A stretch of 26,221 bases of DNA, from assembly GCA_023807065.1 (NCBI GenBank), contig JAJJLU010003876.1:1-26221 (forward strand), read 5' to 3'. This document shows positions 1 through 9,583 of the stretch, one piece after another (position 1 is the stretch's first letter; every line of letters begins with the position of its first letter). The DNA comes from Isotricha intestinalis (Eukaryota; Ciliophora; Litostomatea; Vestibuliferida; Isotrichidae). The translations under genes were made by a program, and so were the position numbers. A model generated the notes under the pieces. That model was not told the origin of the DNA, did not search any database, and worked only from the letters and a program-made list of their open reading frames with translations.

Positions 1-88
1 CTATAATTATTGGTTCAAAATAAGGTTTTTTTAAACTTATTGATAATGCTTTTCTATTTGTTTTATATTTAATTCTTTTATCAAAATT

Positions 89-462
89 ATTTTCTTAAGT
101 TCAGTCAAATAATTTTTTCATTAATTAACTAGTATTTTGCTTTTTATAAATTAGATAACTTTTTAAAATACAATACATTCTTTATAAATTTTTTTATTTC
201 AAAAAAAAAGATTAATATAAAACACAAATTACACTGTCCTATAATCGAAGTATTTATTAATCTATAATCTATAAAGCTTTAATATATAAAAATTAAATAA
301 AAAGAATGATTTAATAATTTTATAATAATTTATATTATTTTTTGTGTCTTTACTGAATTTCTTAGGGGTTTTTAATTTATTTAAAAGTTTATTAGTCAAA
401 TTTATAAAAAGCAAAATACTAGTTAATTAATGAAAAAATTATTTGACTGAACTTAAGAAAAT
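89..462. repeat. Foldback element with perfect 64-bp inverted arms
   Basis: Bases 89-152 are the exact reverse complement of 399-462, with a 246-bp spacer. The match stops abruptly outside (88 versus 463). Inside it continues only as a weak resemblance, with an AACTTTT-type block on both sides. No target-site duplication or transposase frame is visible. It could be a MITE-like non-autonomous transposon, an excisable internal sequence, or a local inverted duplication. Which of these cannot be told from one copy. Near TAA/TTA-rich DNA short palindromes are common by chance, but 64 perfect base pairs are not. Confidence 0.9.
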
Positions 463-706
463 GGAAGACCAATTTAAAACTTGATTGACCCTAATTTTAT
501 TATTTACATCCAAAAAGAAAATGATTTAAGATAATAAAGAGTTAAATAATAATCAATTTTCAAATAAAAGAAACAATAAAAGATATAAATTATAATAATT
601 ATATGAATACGGATTTGATGAATATGAATAATTATAATAATAATTACCATAATAAAAAAATTTAATTCCATTTTATTTTTAAGTGAAATTTAGGTATTAT
701 TTAATA
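434..706 (+). pseudogene. Possible coding relic beside the foldback
   Basis: One frame from 434 reads as protein-like sequence including MEDQFKT, then a TGA at 482, then SKKKMI, DNKELNNNQFSNKRNNKR and LYEYGFDEYE. It is interrupted by many TAA codons, several in runs. In the part from 521 G+C is commoner at codon position 1 than 3 (hand count about 10, 6, 4), which is coding-like. The part before 521 shows no such bias. If the TAA codons stood for Gln the tail would be Gln-rich. The reading runs into the right arm of the inverted repeat. Weak evidence: it may be chance in AT-rich DNA. Confidence 0.22.
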
Positions 707-826
707 AATTATTTTTAATAAATTTTTAATCTATTAAATTTTTATCTAAAAATCAAATAAAACATATTATTTATTAAAAAACTTAAATTTCCCCTTTATA
801 AAAATAGAATTAAAAAACTATAAAAT

Positions 827-2065
827 TTATTGACAATGACATCCACATATCGATTTATCATTATCATTTTTTTGAAAAACAACATTTTCAATAACTAAAT
901 CTCTTTTTTTTTTTATATTTTTCTTAAGATTAATATTATCTAAAGTATTTCCTCTTGCAGTTTTTAAGGATTTAATAATTAATTTATCATTTTTATATCC
1001 AATTTCTTCACAAATACTTTCTTCTTCAATATGAGTTTCTATAGTACTTTCTTTATTAATTTGTTCATTTCTTTCATTTAAAATATGTCTTTGGAAATTT
1101 TTTATATTATTTAAAACATAATTACTTGATTTTTCACTATCTGAAAATTCACTTGTTGAATCTATTTTTATATTTAAATTTAATATTATTTGATTATATA
1201 ATTGATCAATACTTTCATTTGAATCGAAATCATATTCTAAAAATTTATTTAAACTAGAATTTAATTCTTTTATTTTTGTTTTAGGTGGATTTTCTTCTTC
1301 GCATTTATATTCTTTCAGAAAAATTTTTATTAGTTTTAAATATTTATGTGTTTTTGAATAAATATTATCTATCTTTATAATTTCACTTTCCAATTTTTTT
1401 AATTTAATAAATTGATTATTTTTATTTTCTATTTCTTTATCTAAAATTCCTTCAAGAACTTTGATTTCACTATTTAAATCAATATTTTTATAAATATTTT
1501 GAATAAATTCAAAAATTATATCAAAAGGATTTTGTAATGATTTTTCATTAAATAAAAAACTTTCAATCTCTTTTTTTATTTTTGGAATTTCTTTATTTGA
1601 TTTTTCATTATTAAAAATATTTTCATTAATTTTTGTTGAATAAATTAATAAATTTATAAATTCATCTGGAGTTTTCATAATAGTTAAAATATCTTTATAA
1701 CAATTATTTTCATTTAAACCACAAAATAAAAATAAATGTTTAAAACATTCGAATTGGTTTTTTTCTTCTGTCATTTCTTTTAAAAAATTAAATTCTTTAG
1801 TATTTATTGATTGAAGAATTTTTTTGTTTCTTTTTATATTTTTTGATATTAAATTTTTTTTTTCTTCAATTTCCTTTTCTTCTGTTAATATTGTATTATT
1901 AATGTTTTTAAATTCTAAGACTTTGGTGTTGTATTGTAATTTAACTGATTTTAAATTTATTGAAATTTTATTTATTTCTTCCTTTTTCTTTTTTCCAATT
2001 TCTGTGATTTTAGAAATTTTAATATTTAAAATTTCTTTAGAATAGGAATTATTTTTATTTGACAT
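827..2065 (-). CDS. Unknown coiled-coil protein with Cys-rich tail
   Basis: A 412-residue Lys/Glu/Asn-rich protein that I do not recognise. The start is placed at the ATG ending at 2065 (MSNKNNSYSK). The frame stays open seven codons further upstream, but only to a TTG. Residues about 10-95 and 200-270 are highly charged with heptad-like spacing, so coiled coils are likely. The middle (about 100-190) is more hydrophobic and could be a small helical domain. The protein ends in CGCHCQ, three cysteines in six residues, which could be lipidated or bind metal. It has no signal peptide or membrane helix and stops at TAA. It faces away from the kinesin gene across a 673-bp spacer. Function unknown. 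Confidence 0.72.
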   Translation of the reverse strand: MSNKNNSYSKEILNIKISKITEIGKKKKEEINKISINLKSVKLQYNTKVLEFKNINNTILTEEKEIEEKKNLISKNIKRNKKILQSINTKEFNFLKEMTEEKNQFECFKHLFLFCGLNENNCYKDILTIMKTPDEFINLLIYSTKINENIFNNEKSNKEIPKIKKEIESFLFNEKSLQNPFDIIFEFIQNIYKNIDLNSEIKVLEGILDKEIENKNNQFIKLKKLESEIIKIDNIYSKTHKYLKLIKIFLKEYKCEEENPPKTKIKELNSSLNKFLEYDFDSNESIDQLYNQIILNLNIKIDSTSEFSDSEKSSNYVLNNIKNFQRHILNERNEQINKESTIETHIEEESICEEIGYKNDKLIIKSLKTARGNTLDNINLKKNIKKKRDLVIENVVFQKNDNDKSICGCHCQ

Positions 2066-2170
2066 TATAAAAAAATAAATAACCAATTTATTTAATTAAA
2101 ATCACCTAATATTTATAAATAAAAAAATATTTAAATATGTAATTTAAATTTTGAAAATAAATATAAAAAT

Positions 2171-2356
2171 TTAAGAACTTTCGCGATTTATTCAAGTATA
2201 TGTATTAATTAATAAAAGAATAATATTCATAAAATTGATTGATAGATCACATTGTTTAATATTGGGAAGTAGAGATATAAAATCTTGTTTTTAATATTTA
2301 TTATCTTTTTTATTTTTGAGAAAATATTCAATAATATTTTTCTTACAAATTTTACA
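2171..2356 (-). pseudogene. Short stop-interrupted coding relic
   Basis: On the minus strand about 60 codons read in one frame, beginning CKICKKNIIEYFLKNKKDNKY. A TAA at 2293-2291 follows, then 32 uninterrupted codons (KQDFISLLPNIKQCDLSINF and on), a TGA at 2194-2192, INRESS and a TAA at 2171. G+C falls from codon position 1 to 3 (hand count 14, 10, 5), as in the real genes here. The TGA sits where a Trp would read naturally (TYT-W-INRE) and the TAA where a Gln would. No start codon or splice sites are clear, and I recognise no family. Confidence 0.33.
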
Positions 2357-2738
2357 TTAAATAAACTGTGATTATTTTTGTCTAAATTATTTTTATCTCA
2401 ATATAATTAACTATTTTTTTATTTTAAAAGATTGATATTATTTCATCTTATCTTTTTTATTTAATTGATATATATATTTGAATACTATATTTAATACTTT
2501 ATATTATTAATTTTTTCTTTGAAATTGTTTTAAATAATTAAGTTTTTGGTTTATTTTCTCAGAACATAATTTTATTTGATTAATAAATATATTAAATATA
2601 TTTAAATTAGAAAAAAAATAAAAAAATAGTAAATTTAAATAAATTAAATAAAAACAAAAATTAAATCTCCATACAAAAAACCTTAAAGCCTTTGTAAAAA
2701 AAAAATTTAAAAAACCCCAAAAAAATTAAAAATTAAAA
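2357..2738. other. Spacer upstream of kinesin-13
   Basis: AT-rich sequence with no credible gene. The last 60 bases before the kinesin ATG are A-rich with a short CCCC patch, a likely 5' leader. No core promoter motif can be assigned. Confidence 0.5.
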
Positions 2739-4709
2739 ATGCAAGGTAAAAGACAATATGTGAAAAAGAGTATTGCAGAAGACATGGAAAACCTTCGTCA
2801 ACGTCGTGAAGACCGTAAACTGAATCAAGAAAAGCGAGGAATGACTCCTTCAGAAATGGGTAAAATGATGGATATAGATTATGAGAGAATGATAAAAAAA
2901 AAAAAATCAGAAATTTTTCAATATGAACCAAATCAACATTCAAGTTCAGAAAATTCAAAAATATCAGTAATAATAAGAAAAAGACCATTATCAAAGAAAG
3001 AAAATGCAAATGGCGAAATTGATTGTATTTCATGTTTGAATCCAAAAATAATAATTCATGAATGTAAAATAAAAATAGATGGTATTACAAAATATTTAGA
3101 AGATCATGAATTTTATTTTGATAATACTTTTTCAGAAAATGAAAGTACTGAAGATGTATATAATTATACAGTTTCTCCAATGATAAATTTAGTATTAAAT
3201 TCTGGTATTGTAACTTGCTTTGCTTATGGACAAACTGGAAGTGGAAAAACATATACAATGAAAGGAATTCAGAATTTAGCAATAGATTCATTATTTGAAG
3301 AAAGTAGAAAAATAAAAGGAAAACAATTTGTATTTTATATAAGTTTCTTTGAAATATATGGAGGTAGATTATATGATTTATTAAACAATAAAAATAAATT
3401 ACAAGTATTAGATGATAAGAAAGGTAATGTACATATATTTGGATTAGAGGAAATATTAACAGAAACACCAGATGATATGAGATTAATAATAGAAAGAGCA
3501 AATTCAATAAGAACAACACATAATACAGTAACAAATGAAACGTCATCTCGTTCACATGCAATATGTAATATTACTATTAAGGAAGAAGGTTCTGATGAAG
3601 AATATGGAAAATTATCTCTAGTTGATTTAGCTGGTTCTGAAAGAGCTCAAGAAACTCAAAGTAATAATAGGCAAAGAAGAGCTGAAGGAGCTGAAATTAA
3701 TAAAAGTTTATTAGCTCTTAAAGAATGCATTAGAGCTCTTGATGCTAGGAAAACTTCAGGTAATAATGATATTCATGTCCCTTTTAGAGCTAGTAAATTA
3801 ACTCATGTTTTAAGAGATAGTTTTGTTAGTAAAAGTGATAAAAGTAAAATTATTATGATTTCTTGTGTTAGTCCTAGTTATTGCTCTAGTAATCATAGTA
3901 TTAATACTTTGAGATATAGTGATAGATTAAAGGAACAAACTCAAATTATGAGTAAACAAAATAATAATTTTACTAATAATAATAATAATAATAATTATAA
4001 TTATGGGAATAATAGTCAGAGAGTTAGAACAAATAGTTCTCATAGGAATAATAATAGTAATAATAATAATAATGGGCCTAATAGTAATAGTGGAAATCAT
4101 GGTAATAAAAGTGGTTTTAATAAAGAAAATAAAAAGAATAATAATCAGAATTATGATAATAATATCAATAATATTAATAATGAAGATGACATTAATATGA
4201 ATGTTTTCAATGTTAAAGATGATATATTAAATGATATTAATTTGGATAAATTACCTATTGAAGATGATTTAGAATTTCCAAAGAACAATATGATAAAAAA
4301 TGAAGAAAAAGAAAATGAAGGTGAAGAAGATGATTTATTATATTTAAAGAAAACATCAAAAGATGGAAAATATATAAGTGATGATTTTTTAAAATATAAT
4401 AAATTAACTAATCAAATTATAGAAGATGAAGATGATATTGTAAGTACTCATATGAATGTTATTAAAAATGATGCTAAAATGTTAACTGAAGAAGGAGAAT
4501 TAATTACTAAAATTAAAGGAATTGGAGTTCAAACTGAAGATTTTACTATGGATGAATATTTAATTCAATTAGAAAAAATGGTTGATAAAAAAATTTCTAT
4601 GTATTCTAATTTAAAAGGGAAGTTAGATATTTATAAGAAACATATTAAAGAAGAAGATGAAATGAGAAAAAATAATCCACAATTATTTGTTGATACTGCT
4701 GAAATTTAA
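2739..4709 (+). CDS. Kinesin-13 microtubule depolymerase
   Basis: A 656-residue kinesin motor of the internal-motor (KIF2/MCAK) class. Proteins of this class use ATP to bend and remove tubulin from microtubule ends, and act in spindles and in flagellar length control. Visible: a short basic N-terminal neck (1-70); the motor at about 74-400 with IRKRPLSKKE at the start; P-loop GQTGSGKT (164-171); switch I NETSSRSH (266-273); switch II DLAGSE (296-301); and the class signature NKSLLALKECIRAL (321-334). The family's loop-2 KVD depolymerisation motif reads KID (112-114), followed by the expected TKYLEDHEFYFD. An Asn-rich linker encoded by AAT runs follows (about 403-475), then an acidic stretch. 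The C-terminal helical tail (about 560-645) matches the tail of plant and animal kinesin-13. Class assignment is firm; cellular role is inferred. Confidence 0.95.
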   Translation: MQGKRQYVKKSIAEDMENLRQRREDRKLNQEKRGMTPSEMGKMMDIDYERMIKKKKSEIFQYEPNQHSSSENSKISVIIRKRPLSKKENANGEIDCISCLNPKIIIHECKIKIDGITKYLEDHEFYFDNTFSENESTEDVYNYTVSPMINLVLNSGIVTCFAYGQTGSGKTYTMKGIQNLAIDSLFEESRKIKGKQFVFYISFFEIYGGRLYDLLNNKNKLQVLDDKKGNVHIFGLEEILTETPDDMRLIIERANSIRTTHNTVTNETSSRSHAICNITIKEEGSDEEYGKLSLVDLAGSERAQETQSNNRQRRAEGAEINKSLLALKECIRALDARKTSGNNDIHVPFRASKLTHVLRDSFVSKSDKSKIIMISCVSPSYCSSNHSINTLRYSDRLKEQTQIMSKQNNNFTNNNNNNNYNYGNNSQRVRTNSSHRNNNSNNNNNGPNSNSGNHGNKSGFNKENKKNNNQNYDNNINNINNEDDINMNVFNVKDDILNDINLDKLPIEDDLEFPKNNMIKNEEKENEGEEDDLLYLKKTSKDGKYISDDFLKYNKLTNQIIEDEDDIVSTHMNVIKNDAKMLTEEGELITKIKGIGVQTEDFTMDEYLIQLEKMVDKKISMYSNLKGKLDIYKKHIKEEDEMRKNNPQLFVDTAEI

Positions 4710-5504
4710 GTTTTTTTTTGAAATGCATTTTTGCTTTTAAATATTATTATGAATATTCTTTTTTGATTTTTTTTTTGAAAATTCATTATGAATTAATTTA
4801 TTTTTTTTTCTTTTCATAATCATATTTTTACGAAAATCACAGAAAAAAAATAATTGTTTGATTGAGAATGGATTACGATTCTAAATGAATATCAAAAATT
4901 AAAATATTTGAAGTGTAATAATATTTTTATCCTGTTCATTGATAATTCAATAAACAAAATAAAATTACGTGATTTTTTTATTTAAATTTTAAAAGTCAAT
5001 GAATGAAGAAATTCTTTGAAAAATAATTTAGGTAAAAAAAATAATTATAAATCGATAGCTTAAATATTTCAATTATATTTATGAGTGTAAAATAATTAAA
5101 AAAATTCAAAAAACAGATAATTTTCCGATCAGAGAATATTTAAAAAGAACTAAATTAAGTAAAAAAGGATTATATCCCATTTTCTTCTATAAATTATTAG
5201 CCATAAATTGAAATAAAAAGTTTTTCTTTTATTTTTATTTGAGATTAATAATCTTTGAATAAACAATGAATGGGTTTAAATTTAAATTTTATAGATTGTA
5301 AATTCAATGATGATTAATTGAAATTAAATAATTATAGGAGGAAATAGGATATTAGAAAAGATTTAATTATAAAAAAATAAATATAATAAAAAAAAGATAA
5401 ATATATATAAGAGTGAAATTCAAAAATGAATTAATAATGTTAAATAAGTATTAATAATAATTATATAATATAATTTCAATATAAATAAATGATATTGTAT
5501 ATAA
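4710..5504. other. Spacer between kinesin-13 and the two-pore channel
   Basis: This holds the 3' end of the kinesin transcript (T-rich from 4711) and then AT-rich DNA with no gene I can support. The plus-strand frame from about 4850 to 5200 reads protein-like only if TGA and TAA are treated as sense codons. It has flat base composition across codon positions, so I do not call it. Confidence 0.5.
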
Positions 5505-5690
5505 TATTCATAATTATTATATTAGTTAAACTATTTATTATTATTATATTAATTTACATTCTTTTTATTATTATATTATTTTACTCTCTATTTTTTATTA
5601 TTATTATTATTATCTATTTATTTCTTCTTTTTTATCATTATTTTTGTTATTATTTAATATCCTTTTATTCTTTATCTCCATCTTTGACAT
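5505..5690. repeat. Short degenerate copy of the 30-bp minisatellite
   Basis: Two units begin at 5531 and 5561, exactly 30 bases apart, and a third at about 5588. The core is CTATTTATTATTATTATATT followed by TTTTAC. It decays into simple ATT/TTC-rich DNA by about 5650. The same unit forms the long array at 25605-26221. The short plus-strand open frame over it is a by-product of the repeat. Confidence 0.7.
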
Positions 5691-5830
5691 TTTAAACACA
5701 AATTTTCATTATTTTTATCTAAATTTAAATAAAAAAAATTGTTTAAAATTACGAAATAAAACTTTTTTCAATTTTAATTTTTTTGAAAATAGAATAAATA
5801 TATATATAAACTATTAATATAAATCTTTTT

Positions 5831-7768
5831 TTATTCCAAATAATCTTTCATTTTTTCTTTTATAGTAAGATACATTTCTAATAATAAAGTAGAACAAATA
5901 TTTAAAATTATAAGAGTACTCATAAAATAAAAAGCAGCAAAATAAGCTTTATAACCTTCATTACATTGATAAGAAAGAGTTCTTGCAATTATATTAATAT
6001 TATTTATCATTGTTAAACAGAAACAAGCTACAAATCCACTTCCAAAATCATTAAAATTAATATTAACATATAAATCTGGAAGTTCTGTCTTATCAAAAGC
6101 ATCTTTTGTTATTTTTCCTCCTGTTAAAAACATTGATAAAGAACAAAAAAGAAAAAAAAATGAAAATAATCCCATAATTAATTCTGTAAATAATGTTTTC
6201 ATATTATGAACTGTTCTAAAAATTGCTTTAAATTCTGCAAAATTTTTTAACAATAAAATTATTCTTAAAGCTCTAGAAGTAACTAATATTTTAATTAATA
6301 TATATAAAATTTTTAAAGTATTTGGAAAAAAATTTATTAAATTGAAAATAATATTAATGAATAATAATATAAATGTTAAAAGATTTATAATACCAATTAT
6401 GTTTCTAATATTTTCTTTTGTTGACATAAATTCATATCCAATATAATAAATATATATGAGATATTCACTTATAAAAATTGAACTCCATAATAATAGGAAA
6501 AAATCCAAAAATATATTTTCTTGAAAATATAATATAATAATAATCATAATCAATTCAATAATTACTATTGCTATTTCAGTTTTTTGAGAACGAATAAAAA
6601 ATAAAAATTTATTTCCTTCTATTAAACGATAAAAACTCTTATAAAGTTTAGATTTTTTTATTTTCTTATTATTTAAATTTTCTTTATTATAATTTTTCTT
6701 TTTATAATTAACTAACTCACATAAAATTAAATATTCATCTTTAGTCACAAAAAATTTATTAATAATTTGATTCATTAAAATAGGAAAAGAAGTTGATTGA
6801 TTTGGATATAAAAAAGTTTCCTTAGCTGTATTTTTTTTAACTTCATTATGAAAATAAAATTTAAAAATTCCTTCAATAAGTCTCTTAGATTTTTTCTTAT
6901 ATTGTTCAAAATATTTAGAATAATATAAAGTTTTCAAAAGGGAAAAAATAATAAAATAATTAATAATAATATAACTTGCAAAAAATAAAACATTAATTTT
7001 ATTATCCATTGTGAAAGTATTTAACATAACATCAGGAAAATTACAAGTTGACAATAAAACAAAAAGAGAATAAATTGACATTGAAAAAGAACTAAAATCA
7101 GGGCTTAATTCATTATATAAAAAATATCCTATAATTGCAAAGCAAAATATAATTGAAAAAAGAAGAAATAAAACTGTTTTTGTTTCATATAAAAGAATTA
7201 TTATATTTTTCCATAATTTTCTTAAATCTCTTACTAATAAAATTATTAGTATTCCTCTTATAAAAAAATTAATTAAAGGATAAAAATCATAAATTAAAGA
7301 TAATATAATTTCTATTATACATATTATTATAAATAATAATACTGAAATTTGTAAGGTTTGATAATCTTCAGAAAAAATTCCTAAAGTTTTTTTTTGTTTA
7401 ACTAAAATAAATTGAATGATTATAAAAGAAGTCAAAAAAAAAATTTCTATTAGTCTATAATTAAAATTAGAAATAAATGAATCTAAAGGAAACAAATATT
7501 GAAGTTTTAAATTACAATCATTATTTTTTTTATTTGGAACAGTATAAAAAGTTGTACTTTTATAACAATGATATGGGATTTCAAAAAATACCATTAATGC
7601 ATAAAATAAAATAAAAATATGTTTTATTTTTCTTAAAATACCATATATCTTTTCTTTTATTGAAGAATATTTAATTTTATTTTTATGAATATATTTTCCA
7701 ATTTCAAAAACCATTAATTGTGTTCTTAAATTCTCAGATAATTCATAAATTGATAAAGGAATTTTCAT
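5831..7768 (-). CDS. Two-pore segment cation channel (TPC)
   Basis: A 645-residue membrane protein with two six-helix channel repeats, the layout of two-pore channels, which carry Na+ or Ca2+ across endolysosomal and vacuolar membranes. Repeat I has helices from about 50 to 290. Its pore ends in LLSTCNFPDVM (239-248), closely matching the family filter around NNPDVM. Repeat II starts near 395. It has an S4-like helix with SRALRIILLLKNF (498-510) and R518, and a pore with FNDFGSGF then LTMINNINII (585-594), corresponding to the family's VVNNW filter. A hydrophilic linker (about 290-390) separates the repeats and is rich in Lys/Asn; no EF hands are visible. The N-terminal tail is only about 45 residues. 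The protein has no signal peptide. Ion selectivity and location are inferred from the family. A voltage-gated Ca2+ channel fragment is less likely because both filters fit TPC. Confidence 0.86.
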   Translation of the reverse strand: MKIPLSIYELSENLRTQLMVFEIGKYIHKNKIKYSSIKEKIYGILRKIKHIFILFYALMVFFEIPYHCYKSTTFYTVPNKKNNDCNLKLQYLFPLDSFISNFNYRLIEIFFLTSFIIIQFILVKQKKTLGIFSEDYQTLQISVLLFIIICIIEIILSLIYDFYPLINFFIRGILIILLVRDLRKLWKNIIILLYETKTVLFLLFSIIFCFAIIGYFLYNELSPDFSSFSMSIYSLFVLLSTCNFPDVMLNTFTMDNKINVLFFASYIIINYFIIFSLLKTLYYSKYFEQYKKKSKRLIEGIFKFYFHNEVKKNTAKETFLYPNQSTSFPILMNQIINKFFVTKDEYLILCELVNYKKKNYNKENLNNKKIKKSKLYKSFYRLIEGNKFLFFIRSQKTEIAIVIIELIMIIIILYFQENIFLDFFLLLWSSIFISEYLIYIYYIGYEFMSTKENIRNIIGIINLLTFILLFINIIFNLINFFPNTLKILYILIKILVTSRALRIILLLKNFAEFKAIFRTVHNMKTLFTELIMGLFSFFFLFCSLSMFLTGGKITKDAFDKTELPDLYVNINFNDFGSGFVACFCLTMINNINIIARTLSYQCNEGYKAYFAAFYFMSTLIILNICSTLLLEMYLTIKEKMKDYLE

Positions 7769-8839
7769 AATTAAAATAAATCAATTATCTAAATAAAAAT
7801 AATCTACAAAAAAAATTAATAACAAAATTAAAAATCAAAAAAAAATCAAATTATTTAAAACTTAACGAAATTAAACAATTATAATAATTTTTTGTATAGT
7901 TTTCTGAAAAACATTTTCTCTTCTTTTTTATCCTCTTAATAACTTTGAATTATATTCAAAATTTTTTCTTTTCTAATATTTCTTTTCTTTTTTTTTACTT
8001 TTTTAAAGTAATATGATACATCAATTTCTTAAAAAAGATTCCCTATAATTAAAATTATTATTGACAATATTATGTAAGTATTTTTTTAATAAAAAGTTAA
8101 ATCAATAAATCTTGTTAACTCATAATTAATAAAAGAAAAAAAATAGAAAAGAGAAATAAAAAATTGTTATTTTCCAAATTTAGTTTGATTATTAGTATAT
8201 AAAATACTGTTATCTTTGTTAGAAATGCGTTTTTAATGTATAATTTGATTATAATTGTAAATTTTTACCCCATATCTAAATAATATATAGAATGAGAATA
8301 ATGATATTGCTATTAAACTAAATGTTAATAGGAAATTTAATAGTTGATATATAATATTTTAATAAAAATCTTAAGATTATATATATGATATAATTTTTTA
8401 TTTTTTTAATTTTTTTAAGTAAAGCCAATAATTTATAATTATAAATATTGATTTTAAAACTCAAAATAAAGTTAATAAACAAAATATATAATTCATTAAT
8501 TTATACTATATTCTGTTTAATAACCATAATATTCTTTATTTTTAAATTTACAGTTTCTGTTCATAAAGAATTTATTTTAACATTTCATAAAATATTTTTT
8601 ACTTTAATCATTCTGAGACATTTTTAATTAATTTTAATGTGACTTAAGAAATTATATCGAAAAAACCAAACGAAAAAAAAATTTAAAAACAAAAAAAAAT
8701 AAATAATTAAAAAAATAACAATAATAATAACTATAAATCATGTCCAAAAAAAAAGGATAAAAACAAAATTAAAATCCCAAAAAAAAAAATAAAAAAAAAT
8801 TGTAAAAAACTATACAAATTTAAAATACTTTAATAAAAT
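7769..8839. other. Long spacer without a supported gene
   Basis: A 1.07-kb AT-rich stretch. The part next to the ANP32-like gene (about 8670-8835) is very A-rich with CCC interruptions. A minus-strand reading between about 8640 and 7860 looks like a membrane protein if TAA is read as Gln, with one possible 47-nt intron, but its codon-position composition is flat, so it is not annotated. No RNA gene is visible. Confidence 0.5.
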
Positions 8840-9583
8840 TTATTTATGTTTCTGTTTTTTCTTGGGTTTTTTATCATCATCACTCTCATCATCTCCTTCC
8901 TCATCTTCATCTTCTTCATCTTCGAATTCTTCTCCTTCTTCAAATTCTTCTCCTTCAACATCTTCTAATTCATCACCTTCAATATCATCTTCTTCACCAT
9001 ATTCAGTACTAACAATTTCTTTTCCATCTTTATCTTTTCCATCAATTGAAATTAAAGTTTTAATCATATCAAATAATTGTTCCCTATAATCTGAATTATT
9101 TTCAATAAATGGATTTCCTTGAACAGAAATTTTTTGAATTTTTGAATCTTTTAATTCTTTAAAATTATCTATTAAATCTATTTTATTTTCATTTAATTTC
9201 ACTTTATATAATTTTGGATATAAATTTACTAATGAATGTAAATCTTTTCCATTTAATTCATTATTTGATAATTCAAGCTATTTAATATTAAAATGTTATA
9301 TATATTTATTTATTTTTTTTACTATGTTTAATTCAGGTAATTTTGGAAAATTTTTTAAATTTTTTAATCCTACATCATTCATTGTCAAATGAATTAATTT
9401 TTCATATTTTTCTAAATCTTCTTTATGTTCTTTTGTTAAATGACCTTCTTCTACTTTGAAAAGTCCATCTAATATTAATTCTTCTATCTAATTTTTTTTT
9501 TGTTATATAATATTATTTTTGTTGTTTACTTCTTTTGGATCGTGATTACCTAATTTTTCTTGTAATTCTTTTGCAAAGGACAT
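8840..9583 (-). CDS. ANP32-like acidic leucine-rich-repeat protein, three exons
   Basis: Exons are 9583-9530, 9487-9323 and 9277-8840, separated by GT-AG introns of 42 nt (9488-9529) and 45 nt (9278-9322), both phase 0. Spliced, they give 218 residues from ATG to TAA. Read unspliced, only the last 120 codons look open. The N-terminus has leucine-rich repeats (IEELILDGLF; GLKNLKNFPKLPELNILELS; LYKVKLNENKIDLI). A cap follows with NDYRE-type residues (NSDYREQLFDMI) and IDGKDKDGKE, as in ANP32/LANP. The last 50 residues are almost all Asp/Glu, then a basic end KKPKKKQKHK that could be a nuclear signal. ANP32 proteins bind histones, act as chaperones and inhibit phosphatase PP2A. Both introns contain ATATAAC, a possible branch site. 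SET-type or other acidic LRR proteins are less likely. Confidence 0.87.

Noticed and set aside
2714..2725. CCCCAAAAAAA before the kinesin start, resembling a ciliate telomere repeat
   Set aside because: It is a single occurrence with no tandem repetition and lies inside a leader next to a gene.
3085..3561. Long open frame antisense to the kinesin gene
   Set aside because: It lies opposite conserved motor codons and is hydrophobic because A-rich codons read as T-rich; a shadow.
4846..5200. Plus-strand frame that reads well if TGA is Trp and TAA is Gln (LFDWEWITILNEYQKLKYLK and on)
   Set aside because: G+C is flat over codon positions (about 17, 17, 18), unlike the real genes and the 13-kb relic, so there is no independent coding signal.
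5489..5695. 68-codon plus-strand open frame rich in Ile
   Set aside because: It is a by-product of the 30-bp ATT-rich minisatellite.
7860..8640. Minus-strand frame that reads as a membrane protein if TAA is Gln, with an ATG, a possible 47-nt intron and a TGA end
   Set aside because: The number of TAA codons is what chance predicts, and G+C is nearly equal at the three codon positions (about 28, 26, 24). AT-rich random DNA gives hydrophobic-looking peptides. A conserved homolog under code 6 would overturn this.
8862..9089. Ser-rich open frame opposite the acidic tail of the ANP32-like gene
   Set aside because: It is the antisense reading of Glu/Asp codons.
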